Made by a program: the position numbers and the translations under genes. The notes beneath the pieces are model-generated. The model saw only the letters and a list, made by a program, of their open reading frames with translations, did no database searches and had not been told where the DNA came from. Shown here piece by piece: positions 4,816 to 13,400 of a stretch of DNA of 15,346 nucleotides; positions within the stretch are counted from its first letter, which is position 1, and every line of letters begins with the position of its first letter. Origin of the DNA: JACVRW01 sp036407035 (GTDB lineage: Bacteria > Actinomycetota > Thermoleophilia > Solirubrobacterales > Thermoleophilaceae); the NCBI GenBank assembly GCA_036407035.1, contig DASXAA010000153.1:1-15346 (forward strand), read 5' to 3'.

Positions 4816-7728
4816 ATGACGCGGGGACTCGCAAGTAACCGCAGGGAGCGGCTCGCGGTCGCTTTGGGGGTGGGCATCGCGAGCGTGATCGCTGCGCTCG
4901 ATCTTGCCCTGACGGGCGCGGCGCTGATCGGCGTGCTCGTGCTGGCCCCGCTCGTCGCCGCGATGGGCGCGACCGTCCGCGGCACCATCGTCGTATACGC
5001 ATACACCGTCGCGGTCGGTCTGGCGCTGGGCTTCCCGGATCACTTCTTCGGCAGCTGGGACCACCTCCTGCGCCTGACGAGCCCCGTCCTGGGCGGCGCC
5101 GTGGCGATCTGGATCGCGAACCTGCGGATGTCGCGCGAGACGTACGCGGCCGCGGTCGGCATCCAGTACGAGTGCGCGCGGATCCTCTCCGAGGCGGAGA
5201 CGCTGGAGCTCGCCGCGCCCCGGCTCGTCCAGGCGGTCGCGGAGCCGCTCGGCTGGTCGGTCGGCAACTTTTGGGAGGTCGACGGCGACTCGCTCCGCTG
5301 CATCGGCGGCTGGCAGGCCTCGACCGACACCGACGAGTTCCAGCGGGTCACGCGCGAGATGCGGTTCGGGCGCGGGGTCGGCACGCCGGGACGTTCGTGG
5401 GAGCGCTCGCAGCCGATCTGGATCCGGGACGTCCAGCGCGAGGAGAACATTCGCCGCGTCCTCGTGGCCACACGCTCCGGACTCCATGCCGCGGTGGCCT
5501 TCCCGATTCCGAGCGGGGACGGGTTCGCGGGCGTGATCGAGGTCTTCTCGCGCGAGGTACACGACTCCGACCCGAAGCTGCTCCAGATGATGGGCGCGAT
5601 CGGCATCCAGGTCGGCGACTTCGTCTCGGCCCAGCGCGGCAAGGAGGCCATGCGCCGGAACGAGGCGCTCAAGTCCGCCATCCTCGCCTCCACGCTCGAC
5701 TCCGTGATCACGATCGACCACGAGGGCCGCGTCATGGAGTTCAACGAGGCCGCCGAGCGCGCGTTCGGCCGCACCGCCGACGAGGTCCGCGGCAAGGAGC
5801 TCGCCGAGCTGGTCATACCCGAGCGCCTGCGCGACCGCCACCGCCAGGCGCTGCGGCGGCTCGTCGAGACGGGTGAGTCGACGATCCTCGGCCGGCGCGT
5901 CGAGATGACCGCCATGCGCGCGGACGGCACCGAGTTCCCCGTGGAGGTCGCGGTCGACCGGATCGCGGGCTCCTCGCCGCCGGCGTTCACGGGGCTGGTC
6001 CACGACATCACCGATCGCCGGCGGGGCGAGGAGGAGCGCGAGGAGCTGCTGCGGCTCGAGCAGCTCGCGCGCATGGACGCGACGCACGCGCGCGACCAGC
6101 TCGAGGCGATCCTCCGCGGCGTGGCTGACGCCGTCACGGCCCAGGCTCCCGACGGCAAGCTTCTCTTCGCCAACGAGGCGGCGGCGAGGACGCTCGGCTA
6201 CGACAGCCCGCGCGAGCTGCTCGCGGCGCCCATCGAAGAACTCATGGCCGGGTACGACATGTACGACGAGGAGGGCCGGCCGTTCCCGCTGGCCCAGCTC
6301 CCCGGCCGGCGCGCGCTGCTCGGGGAGGACGGCGCCCAGGCGACGCTCCGCGCCCGCAACCGCCTCACCGGCGAGGTGCGGTGGTCGCTCGTCAAGGGGA
6401 CGCCGATACGCAACGCGCTCGGCGAGGTGGCGATGGCGATCAACGTCATCGAGGACGTGACCGAGCACAAGCGGACCGAGCTCGAGCAGCGGCTCCTCGC
6501 GGACAGCAGCCGCCTGCTCGCTGCGTCGCTCGACCCGGACGAGACGCTGCGGCGCGTCGCGACGCTCGCGGTCCCGGAGATCGCGGACTGGTGCATGGTG
6601 GACGTGCTGACGGAGGACGGCGGGATCGACCGCGTGGCGCTCGCCCACCGCGACGGCGACATGCTCGAGAAGGGCCGCCGCCTCCAGGAGAAGTACCCGC
6701 CGGACCCGGCCTCTCCGCACGGCGTGCCGGCGCTGCTGCGAACGGGCCAGTCGCGGCTCTACGCGGAGGTCACGGAGGAGGACCTGAGGCAGGGCGCCCA
6801 GGACGCGGAGCACCTGGGGCTGCTGCAGGAGTTCGGCTTCCGCTCGGCCATGTCAGTTCCGATGACCGCTCGCGGACGAATCATCGGTGCGGTCACCTTC
6901 GTCACCACCCGCTCGGGCCGGCGGTTCGACGAGCGCGACCTGGCGCTGGCCGAGGAGCTCGCGCGGCGGTGCGCGACCGCGGTGGACAACGCGCGTCTCT
7001 ACGCCGAGCGCGCCCACATCGCCAAGACGCTCCAGGACAGCCTGCTGCCGGTCGAGCTGCCGGAGATCCCGGGCCTCGAGACCGCAGCCAGGTTCCGGCC
7101 CACCGGCCAGGGCGGCGAGGTCGGCGGCGACTTCTACGACCTGTTCGAGACCCGTCCGCGCGGCTGGACCGTCGTCGTCGGCGACGTGTGCGGCAAGGGC
7201 CCCGACGCCGCGGCGATCACGGCGCTGGCGCGCTACACGCTGCGGGCGGCGGCCATGAACGAACGGCTCCCGAGCCGCAGCCTGCGGATGCTGAACGAGG
7301 CGCTCCTGCGCCAGCGCGACGACCGCCGCTTCTGCACCGTCGCGTACGCGTACCTGGAGCCGAACGGCGTCTCGACTCGGGTCGGGTTCGCGAGCGGCGG
7401 CCACCCGCTGCCGTTCCTGCTCCGAGCCGACGGCAGCGTCGAGCGCCTCGGCAGCACCGGCACGCTGCTCGGGGTGGTGCCGGATCCGCGGCTCGAGGAC
7501 CGCTCGGTCACGCTCGCGCCGGGCGACGCCCTCGTCTTCTACACGGACGGCGTGACCGACGTCCGCGGCGGCGCGCTCAGCGAGGAGAAGCTCGCGGAGC
7601 TCCTGGCCTCGTGCGCCGGCCAGACGGCGGACGCGGTGGCCGCGCGGGTGGAGGAGGAAGCGGTGCTCGCGCAGGGCGGCACTCCGCACGACGACATCGC
7701 GATCGTCGTGGTCCGGGTGGTGGCATGA
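4816..7728 (+). CDS. Membrane-anchored GAF-PAS-PAS-GAF-SpoIIE (RsbU-type) serine phosphatase
   Basis: A 970-residue sensor phosphatase. Hydrophobic stretches near residues 14-50, 56-73 and 88-102 form an N-terminal membrane region without a large outer loop. A GAF-like domain follows (about 115-275), then PAS 1 (about 285-400, ending in VHDITDRR), PAS 2 (about 425-555, ending in IEDVTEHK), a second GAF (about 565-730) and a PP2C-type SpoIIE domain (about 735-970). Metal-binding motifs are intact: GGDFYDLF (770-777), VGDVCGKGPDA (788-798), YTDGVTDVR (909-917) and PHDDIAIVVVR (957-967). Such enzymes dephosphorylate STAS anti-anti-sigma proteins. ATG 4816 is the first possible start, because an in-frame TAG lies at 4801. 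The RsbW-like gene downstream supports a partner-switching role. The signal sensed is unknown. Confidence 0.95.
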   Translation: MTRGLASNRRERLAVALGVGIASVIAALDLALTGAALIGVLVLAPLVAAMGATVRGTIVVYAYTVAVGLALGFPDHFFGSWDHLLRLTSPVLGGAVAIWIANLRMSRETYAAAVGIQYECARILSEAETLELAAPRLVQAVAEPLGWSVGNFWEVDGDSLRCIGGWQASTDTDEFQRVTREMRFGRGVGTPGRSWERSQPIWIRDVQREENIRRVLVATRSGLHAAVAFPIPSGDGFAGVIEVFSREVHDSDPKLLQMMGAIGIQVGDFVSAQRGKEAMRRNEALKSAILASTLDSVITIDHEGRVMEFNEAAERAFGRTADEVRGKELAELVIPERLRDRHRQALRRLVETGESTILGRRVEMTAMRADGTEFPVEVAVDRIAGSSPPAFTGLVHDITDRRRGEEEREELLRLEQLARMDATHARDQLEAILRGVADAVTAQAPDGKLLFANEAAARTLGYDSPRELLAAPIEELMAGYDMYDEEGRPFPLAQLPGRRALLGEDGAQATLRARNRLTGEVRWSLVKGTPIRNALGEVAMAINVIEDVTEHKRTELEQRLLADSSRLLAASLDPDETLRRVATLAVPEIADWCMVDVLTEDGGIDRVALAHRDGDMLEKGRRLQEKYPPDPASPHGVPALLRTGQSRLYAEVTEEDLRQGAQDAEHLGLLQEFGFRSAMSVPMTARGRIIGAVTFVTTRSGRRFDERDLALAEELARRCATAVDNARLYAERAHIAKTLQDSLLPVELPEIPGLETAARFRPTGQGGEVGGDFYDLFETRPRGWTVVVGDVCGKGPDAAAITALARYTLRAAAMNERLPSRSLRMLNEALLRQRDDRRFCTVAYAYLEPNGVSTRVGFASGGHPLPFLLRADGSVERLGSTGTLLGVVPDPRLEDRSVTLAPGDALVFYTDGVTDVRGGALSEEKLAELLASCAGQTADAVAARVEEEAVLAQGGTPHDDIAIVVVRVVA

Positions 7729-7732
7729 AGAT

Positions 7733-7771
7733 CTCCGCCACGGGTATCTGGAGACCTCTTTTGGCGCGGAG
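7733..7771 (+). terminator. Possible bulged hairpin after the phosphatase gene
   Basis: CTCCG+CCA (7733-7740) pairs with TGG+CGGAG (7762-7771) with a 2-nt CG bulge, enclosing a 21-nt loop that ends in TCTTTT. It begins 5 nt after the stop codon. It could be a weak terminator or an attenuator between the phosphatase and kinase genes. There is no T-run after the outer stem, so this is only suggestive. Confidence 0.3.
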
Positions 7772-7804
7772 CGTCCCTTCTTCCCATGTTGTGGGGTTTG
7801 GAAT

Positions 7805-7831
7805 GTTGGGTCACCGGCCAACAATGGGTAC
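7805..7831 (+). promoter_or_regulatory. Promoter-like motif and operator-like inverted repeat before the RsbW-like gene
   Basis: GTTGGG (7805-7810), a 15-nt spacer and GGGTAC (7826-7831) resemble the SigB/SigF-type form GTTT-N14-16-GGGTA known from actinobacteria and firmicutes. The -35 half fits only partly. TGTTGG (7804-7809) and CCAACA (7818-7823) form a 6-bp inverted repeat with an 8-nt spacer across the same site. The remainder of the 226-nt gap (7729-7954) has no credible coding sequence. Confidence 0.35.
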
Positions 7832-7954
7832 AACGAGGAGGGGTCGGCGGTTGTCGATCCACACGCGTAATACGGGAGACCGTCAATTACCTTCAGCGCC
7901 AGCACCCATGCGCGCGCAGGGGCGCGCAGCGGGAGCGGCACGGGGAGCGACCCT

Positions 7955-8362
7955 GTGACCGCCACGCCGGACCGCGCCCACGGCGCGGCCGAGGACACGC
8001 TGCATCTGAGGCTCACAGGGACGCCGGAGGCGCCGGCGTCCGCCCGGCGCGCCCTGGCGCGGCTCCGCGGCGACCTCGACCCGCCGCTCATGGAGACCAT
8101 GCGGTTGCTGGTGACGGAGCTCGTCTCCAACAGCGTCAGGCACGCTCGCGCCCGCCACGTGCAGCTCAAGGCCGTGGTGGGCCGCTCCGCCGTCTGGGTC
8201 GAGGTCCTCGACGAGGGTCCCGGCTTCGATCCCGACAAGCCGCGCACCCCGGGTAAGGACGCCGGCTGGGGGCTCTTCCTGGTCGAGCGCCTGGCCGACC
8301 GCTGGGGCGTCGCCCGCGACGGCGCGTCCACGCGGGTCTGGTTCGAGCTGCGGCGGGGCTAG
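7955..8362 (+). CDS. RsbW-like anti-sigma / serine kinase ATPase (HATPase_c_2)
   Basis: A 135-residue stand-alone GHKL ATPase of the anti-sigma regulatory type. The N box is ELVSNSVRHA (about 50-59), the G1 box is DEGPGF and the G2 box is GWGLFLVERLADRWGV. No histidine-kinase or receiver domain is attached. In the family these proteins bind a sigma factor and phosphorylate a STAS antagonist, which a SpoIIE phosphatase reverses; the phosphatase upstream is the natural opposing enzyme. The start is GTG 7955, with GGGGAG about 7 nt upstream. Neither a STAS protein nor a sigma factor is in the window, so the target is unknown. Its stop lies 3 nt from the stop of the convergent FIST gene. Confidence 0.92.
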   Translation: MTATPDRAHGAAEDTLHLRLTGTPEAPASARRALARLRGDLDPPLMETMRLLVTELVSNSVRHARARHVQLKAVVGRSAVWVEVLDEGPGFDPDKPRTPGKDAGWGLFLVERLADRWGVARDGASTRVWFELRRG

Positions 8363-8365
8363 CCG

Positions 8366-9514
8366 CTATTCGGGGAACACGGCGAGCGTCGCCGTGAACC
8401 CGTGCACGAAGCTGCGGTCGCCCACCGGGCCGATCTCGCCGGCGCAGAAGAAGCCGCCGGTGGGGGCGCCGGAGAGCGCGTCGGCCACGGCCTGGGCGTC
8501 GTGGTCGGGGATGCCGAACATGTCCGAGCCGCGGCCGTTGCAGGTGAACAGCAGGGCGCCTGCCGGCGGTGCGGGGAGCCGCTCGAGGCCGCTGCCGAGC
8601 GTCTCGACGAGGTCCTCGTGGGCCGACATCGCATCGCGGACCTGCAGCCTCATGGCCTGGCCGACGTGGACTGTCGTGCCGACCGTGAGCGAGCCCGCCT
8701 CCTCGTCGACGCCGACGATGCCGCGGATCAGGAAGTCGCCGCGCTCGTAGTCGGGCTTGTTCGGGTCGACGACGACTCCGATCAAGAGGCCGCGGGCCGC
8801 CAGCGCCTGTTCCGACGGGTCGAGCTCCATGATCGCCTCCTGCAGCCGCTCGAGCGCCGGCCGCGAGGCGAGCTCGGTGATGACGTTGCCCTCGCCGCCC
8901 GTCACGATCATCTCGGGGCCGACCGGACGAGCGCCCTGCGAGACGAACGCGAGCGCGCGCGAGCCTCGCAGCACGATCCCGACCGCGCCTCCCTCGAGCG
9001 CCTCGTCTCCCAGCAGGAGCCCGGCGCCCGGTCCGGCGCTCGCGAGCCCCCCGATGACGGGCACGCCGCGCCAGGCGTCGTTCACGTGCGACAGGAGCGG
9101 CTCCACCGGGAACGTGTAGGGGTCGACGAGGAGCAGCACGGCGTCGGCGCCGTCGAGCTCGGGGACGCCCGAGAGCGCCAGTCTGTCCCCGACCATCGCC
9201 GCCTCCAGGGCGAACGGCTCGATCTCGGCGCCCGGGAAGGAGGCGCCCCACACGGTCACGCCGCCCTGCTCGACCTCGCGCCCCGCGCCGAGCACGCCCT
9301 GCGCCCCGCATCCAACGAGCGCGCCGGGGTTCAGCCGCCCTTGCACGGCGCCGACGCCCTCCGACGCGTGGCGGGCGTTCGGCACCCCGCCGAAAACCAC
9401 CGCCAGGTCGCACGGCGCGCCGCCCAGGCCGAGTGCGGCCCGGGAGGCGGCCTCGGCGTAGGAGTCGATCCCGGCGTCGTCGGCGGCAATGCCGACTGCC
9501 ACCCGCACGCTCAT
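8366..9514 (-). CDS. FIST N- and C-terminal domain protein
   Basis: A 382-residue soluble protein with no signal peptide. The N-terminal FIST domain (about 1-200) includes ALVGCGAQGVLG and a VLLLVDPYTFP stretch. The FIST_C half (about 215-380) ends with the typical FTCNGRGSDMFG, GFFCAGEIGPVG and VHGFTATLAVF. FIST domains are predicted small-ligand sensors, sometimes fused to signalling domains; here the two halves stand alone, so no output domain is visible. The start is ATG 9514, which shares ATGA with the stop of the upstream DUF72 gene, so the two are almost certainly co-translated. It converges on the RsbW-like gene with a 3-nt gap and no visible terminator between the two stops. Confidence 0.92.
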   Translation of the reverse strand: MSVRVAVGIAADDAGIDSYAEAASRAALGLGGAPCDLAVVFGGVPNARHASEGVGAVQGRLNPGALVGCGAQGVLGAGREVEQGGVTVWGASFPGAEIEPFALEAAMVGDRLALSGVPELDGADAVLLLVDPYTFPVEPLLSHVNDAWRGVPVIGGLASAGPGAGLLLGDEALEGGAVGIVLRGSRALAFVSQGARPVGPEMIVTGGEGNVITELASRPALERLQEAIMELDPSEQALAARGLLIGVVVDPNKPDYERGDFLIRGIVGVDEEAGSLTVGTTVHVGQAMRLQVRDAMSAHEDLVETLGSGLERLPAPPAGALLFTCNGRGSDMFGIPDHDAQAVADALSGAPTGGFFCAGEIGPVGDRSFVHGFTATLAVFPE

Positions 9515-10437
9515 CCCAGCCTCAGCTGCCCCTGCGGCTCGGGCGCCGGCCCGGCCGGCTCCTGGCCGAGCAGCGCGCGGAAGCGCTGCGCCGCGGTCGG
9601 GGCGTCATCGCCCCGGTTGTTGTTGAAGAGCACGTGTACCTCGCCGGCCTGCTCGGCCAGCCCGTGCACGCGGCCGGCGATCTCCTCGAGCTCGTCGTCC
9701 TCGTAGCGCCACGCGAATCGCTCGGCCACGGTCTTGCCGGTGAGGTAGCCGTGCGCGTTGCGCCCGTGGAGGCGCAGGTAGGCGGTGTCGTCGCGGGTGA
9801 CGGCGTCGATCGGGGGCATGATCGTGAACTCGTCCGAGGGCGGGGCGTCCACGCAAACGAACGCGACGCCGCGCTCGGAGAACCACGCGAGCGTCTCCTC
9901 GACGCGCTTGTCCCGCACCCAGCCGCGATGGCGGAGCTCGATCGCGACCCGGTGGGGCGAGAGCGCCTCGACAAGGCCGTTCAGCTCGTTGAGATCGTGG
10001 CGCCGCGGGGCGAAGGCGGGCGTGAGCTGCACGAGGAAGGCGCCGAGCTTGCCGGCCTCCTCCAGCGGCGCGACCTCGTCGACGAGGCGCCGGGCCAGGG
10101 CCGTCTCGAGATCGGGCGTCAGCCGTACGCGGCCGCGCTCGTTCACCTCCACGCCGTCGCGCATGTCCGGCGGCAGCGAGTCGAGCGTGGCGGCGTGGCG
10201 CGACAGCGCGCGGTGGACCTTGACGTCGAACACGAACCGGTCGGGGGTGGCGCTCGCCCAGCCGCGGACGGTGGGGCGCTCCGGGATCGCGTAGAAGCTC
10301 GAGTTCAGCTCCACGGCCTCGAAGTGCTCGGCGTACCAGGGTAGGCGGTCCCTCGCGGGCATGCCCTGCGGGTACCACTCCTTGATGAAGCCCGGGTCCG
10401 CCCAGCTCGAGGTGCCGACGAGGATCCGTCCCGACAT
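9511..10437 (-). CDS. DUF72 (YecE-like) TIM-barrel protein
   Basis: A 308-residue protein of the DUF72 family, whose biochemical function is not established. Hallmarks in order are ILVGTSSWADPGF, ELNSSFYAIPERPTVRGW, DRFVFDVKVHRALS, LVQLTPAFAP, VAIELRHRGW, YLRLHGRN and the C-terminal LFNNNRGDDAPTAAQRF. The barrel looks complete and of normal length. I chose ATG 10437, with GGTGA 5 nt upstream; GTG 10446 is an in-frame alternative. It lies 47 nt downstream of dnaE2 on the same strand with no strong terminator between them, so read-through from the SOS-controlled dnaE2 transcript is possible. The stop overlaps the FIST start by 4 nt. Confidence 0.93.
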   Translation of the reverse strand: MSGRILVGTSSWADPGFIKEWYPQGMPARDRLPWYAEHFEAVELNSSFYAIPERPTVRGWASATPDRFVFDVKVHRALSRHAATLDSLPPDMRDGVEVNERGRVRLTPDLETALARRLVDEVAPLEEAGKLGAFLVQLTPAFAPRRHDLNELNGLVEALSPHRVAIELRHRGWVRDKRVEETLAWFSERGVAFVCVDAPPSDEFTIMPPIDAVTRDDTAYLRLHGRNAHGYLTGKTVAERFAWRYEDDELEEIAGRVHGLAEQAGEVHVLFNNNRGDDAPTAAQRFRALLGQEPAGPAPEPQGQLRLG

Positions 10438-10484
10438 TGGGTTCACCGTAGCGCGCGGGGCTCAAGGCGGAGCGCCGGAGCCTC

Positions 10485-13400
10485 TCACCTCCCCCGCCTC
10501 CCGAAGCTGTGCGGCGTCGGCGCCACCGCGCGCAGGTCCGCCGTGTCTCCTTTCTCCTCGCCGGGGAAGCGGCCGCGCTCGTCGTTCGACCAGATTCGCC
10601 GCGGCTCGATGTGCCGCACCTCCGCGCGCGGCATGTCGGGGCGCTCCAAGCGCTCGACGCGGTCCACGACCACATTGGTGGTGCCGTCGCGGCGCTCCAG
10701 GCGACCCTCCGCCCCGATGAGCGGCTCGGCGCGGACCGCAAGCCGGCAACGGTCGTGCACCGTGACGGGGACGATCAGGTTGATCGTTCCGAACTCGTCC
10801 TCCAGCAGCATGAAGGTGATGCCGTTGGCGGTTGCGGGGCGCTGGCGCGCGACGACGAGCCCCGCCACTCGGACGCGCCGACCGTGTTGCGCCCGCTCGA
10901 GGTCGCGGCTCGAGGCCAGATCGCCGTCGAGCCCGGGCCGCATCAGCTCCATCGGATGCTCGCGCAGCGTCACGCCGGTGGACCCGTAGTCGGCGAGCAT
11001 CCGCTCCCACGCCGTGAGCGCGCGCAGCTCGGGTCCCTCGTGCGGCTCGAGCGGGAGCGCGAGCTGGGTGCCGAAGCCTTTGCCGCGACCCGAGGGGCCC
11101 ACCGGCGAGCCGGGCACCGCAACGCCGAGCAGCCACAGCGCCCGCCTCCGCGCCGACGCGGAGTAGTCCCACGGCGGGGCGCCGGCGGAGCCGGTCTCGA
11201 CGAGCTCGGGCCGAGCGGCGATCGCGGCGGGGGCGGCGGCGAGCGAGCCGGGGCGGATGGTCGGCGGCGCGGCGGCTGGTCCAGTCCGCGCGGGAGTGAG
11301 TGGGCGCGGCTGCGCTCTGCTGTCGGGGGAGACCAGCTGGTCACACGCGCCGGCCCACGCAAGCCGCGCGAGCGTCTCCGCCGAAGCGCCGGACCGGCCT
11401 GCCATGTCCCCGACCGATCGGTACGGACCGGCCCGGTCTCGCTCCTCGACAAGCGCACGGATCTCCTCGATGCGGACGCCGTTCACGTATCCGAGGCCCA
11501 TACGAACGGCAAGCGCGGCTCCGGCGCGCTCGACCAAGCACTCCGCTCGGCTTTCCTGCACCGACGGCGGCAACACCTCGAGGCCGCGCCGCTGCGATTC
11601 GTGCACCAGCGAGTCCGGCGGGTAGAAGCCCATCGGCTGCTCGTTCAGGAGGGAGCACAGGAACTCCGGTCCGTAGTGCACTCGCAGCCACGTCGACTGG
11701 TACGCGAGCAGCCCGAACGCCGCGGAGTGCGCCTTCGGGAACCCGAAGCCGGAGAAGCCGACGATCTGCGCCCACACTCTCTCCGCCACCTCGCGGGAGG
11801 CGCCGTTCCGCCCGGCTCCGGCGATGAACTTCTCCTCGTACGCGCGAATCGCCGCCTCGGAGCGCTTGCGGCTCATCGCCCGGCGCAGGCCCTCCGCCTC
11901 GCCCGCGCTGAACCCGGCGAACGCCATCGACACCTCGAGCACCTGGTCCTGGAAGACGATCGCCCCGAGCGTGTCTCGCAGCACCGGCTCTAGCGCGGGG
12001 TGGTCGTACGGGACCTCGTACGAGGGGTCCTCCCGCAGTCGCTTGCGCCGCTCGATGTACGGGTGCACCGCCCCGCCTAGGATCGGCCCCGGACGCACGA
12101 GCGCCACCTGCACGGTCAGGTCGTCGAGCGACTCGGGGCGCGTGCGCTTCAGCATCTGCATCTGCGCCCGCGACTCGATCTGGAACACGCCCATCGTCTC
12201 CGCCTCCTGGATCTGGGCGTACACCTCCTGGTCGTCGTACGGGATGCGCGAGAGGTCGATCGACTCACGGCGCACGCGGGCGATCTCGTCGACGCAGCGC
12301 TCGACCGCGGACAGCATCCCCAGGCCGAGGAGGTCGATCTTGAGGAAGCCGGCGTCGGCGCAGGAGTCCTTGTCCCACTGCACCATCTGGCGCCCCTCCA
12401 TCGACGCCGGCTGCACCGGGCAGAGGTCGATCAGCGGCTGGGTGGAGATCACCATCCCGCCGGGGTGCTGGGTCGCGTGCCGCGGCAGCCCCCAGGCGTC
12501 GCGCGCGAGCTTCACGAGCGCCTCCCAGCGGGGGTTGGCGGCGCGCGGCACGTCGTCGGAGATGTCGTTGCGGTCCTTCCAGGGGTCCACCGCGCGAGCG
12601 AGGCGCTCGATCTCCCCCGGCGGCAGCCCAAGCGCCTTGGCGAAGTCCCGCACCGCTGAGCGCACCTGGAAGGTGGCGAAGGCCGAGACGAGCGCGCAGC
12701 GGTCGCGTCCGTAGCGGTCGTGCACGCGCGGGATGAGGACGTCGCGGATGTCGCGCGGGAAGTCGAGGTCGATGTCCGGCAGCGCGGTCAGCCGTTCGTT
12801 CAGGAAGCGGCCGAGGAGGAGCTCCTTCTCGATCGGGTCGACGTGCGAGAGGCCGGTGAGGTAGCAGACGATCGACGACACGCTCGACCCGCGCCCCCGT
12901 CCCGGCGGCAGCATCCGCCGCGCCGACTCCGGGCCGCGCACCTCGGCGGCCACCTCGCGCGCCAGCTCGAGCATGTCGCGGTGGAGGAGGAAGAAGCCGG
13001 ACAGCCGGAGGTGCCGGATGACGCGCAGCTCCTCCTCGAGCCGCGACTCCGCCTCGGCGCGCGTGCGCCTGCCCTCGTAGCGCTCGTCGAGCCGGGCGCG
13101 GCACAGCTCGGCCAGCCGCCCGTCGGCGCTCGGGTCCTCCGAGCCCGGGTAGCGATAGCCGAGGTCCTCGGTGAGGTCGAAGCGCAGCCGGTCGGCGAGC
13201 CGCACGCTCTCCACCACCGCGGCGGGGTGGTCGCGGAAGCGCTCGGCCATCCGCTCGGGTGGGGCAAGCACGTGCGAGGAGTTGCCGCGGCGCCCCGGTT
13301 CGGTCTCGTCTAGGGTCGCGCCGAGCCGGACCGCCACCATCGCGTCCTGCAGCGGCACGCGCGCGCGGTCGTGCGCGTGCACGTTGCCGGTGGCGACGCA

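Noticed and set aside
4765..6813. Long minus-strand open frame of 682 codons opposite the phosphatase gene
   Set aside because: It is an Arg/Glu/His-rich antisense shadow typical of high-GC coding DNA. The plus strand has clear GAF, PAS and SpoIIE motifs.
7725..7958. A 77-codon frame starting ATGA at the phosphatase stop and ending over the kinase start
   Set aside because: The overlaps at both ends look operon-like, but codon third positions are not GC-rich as in neighbours, the product has no recognisable pattern, and it would run through the hairpin and promoter-like motif.
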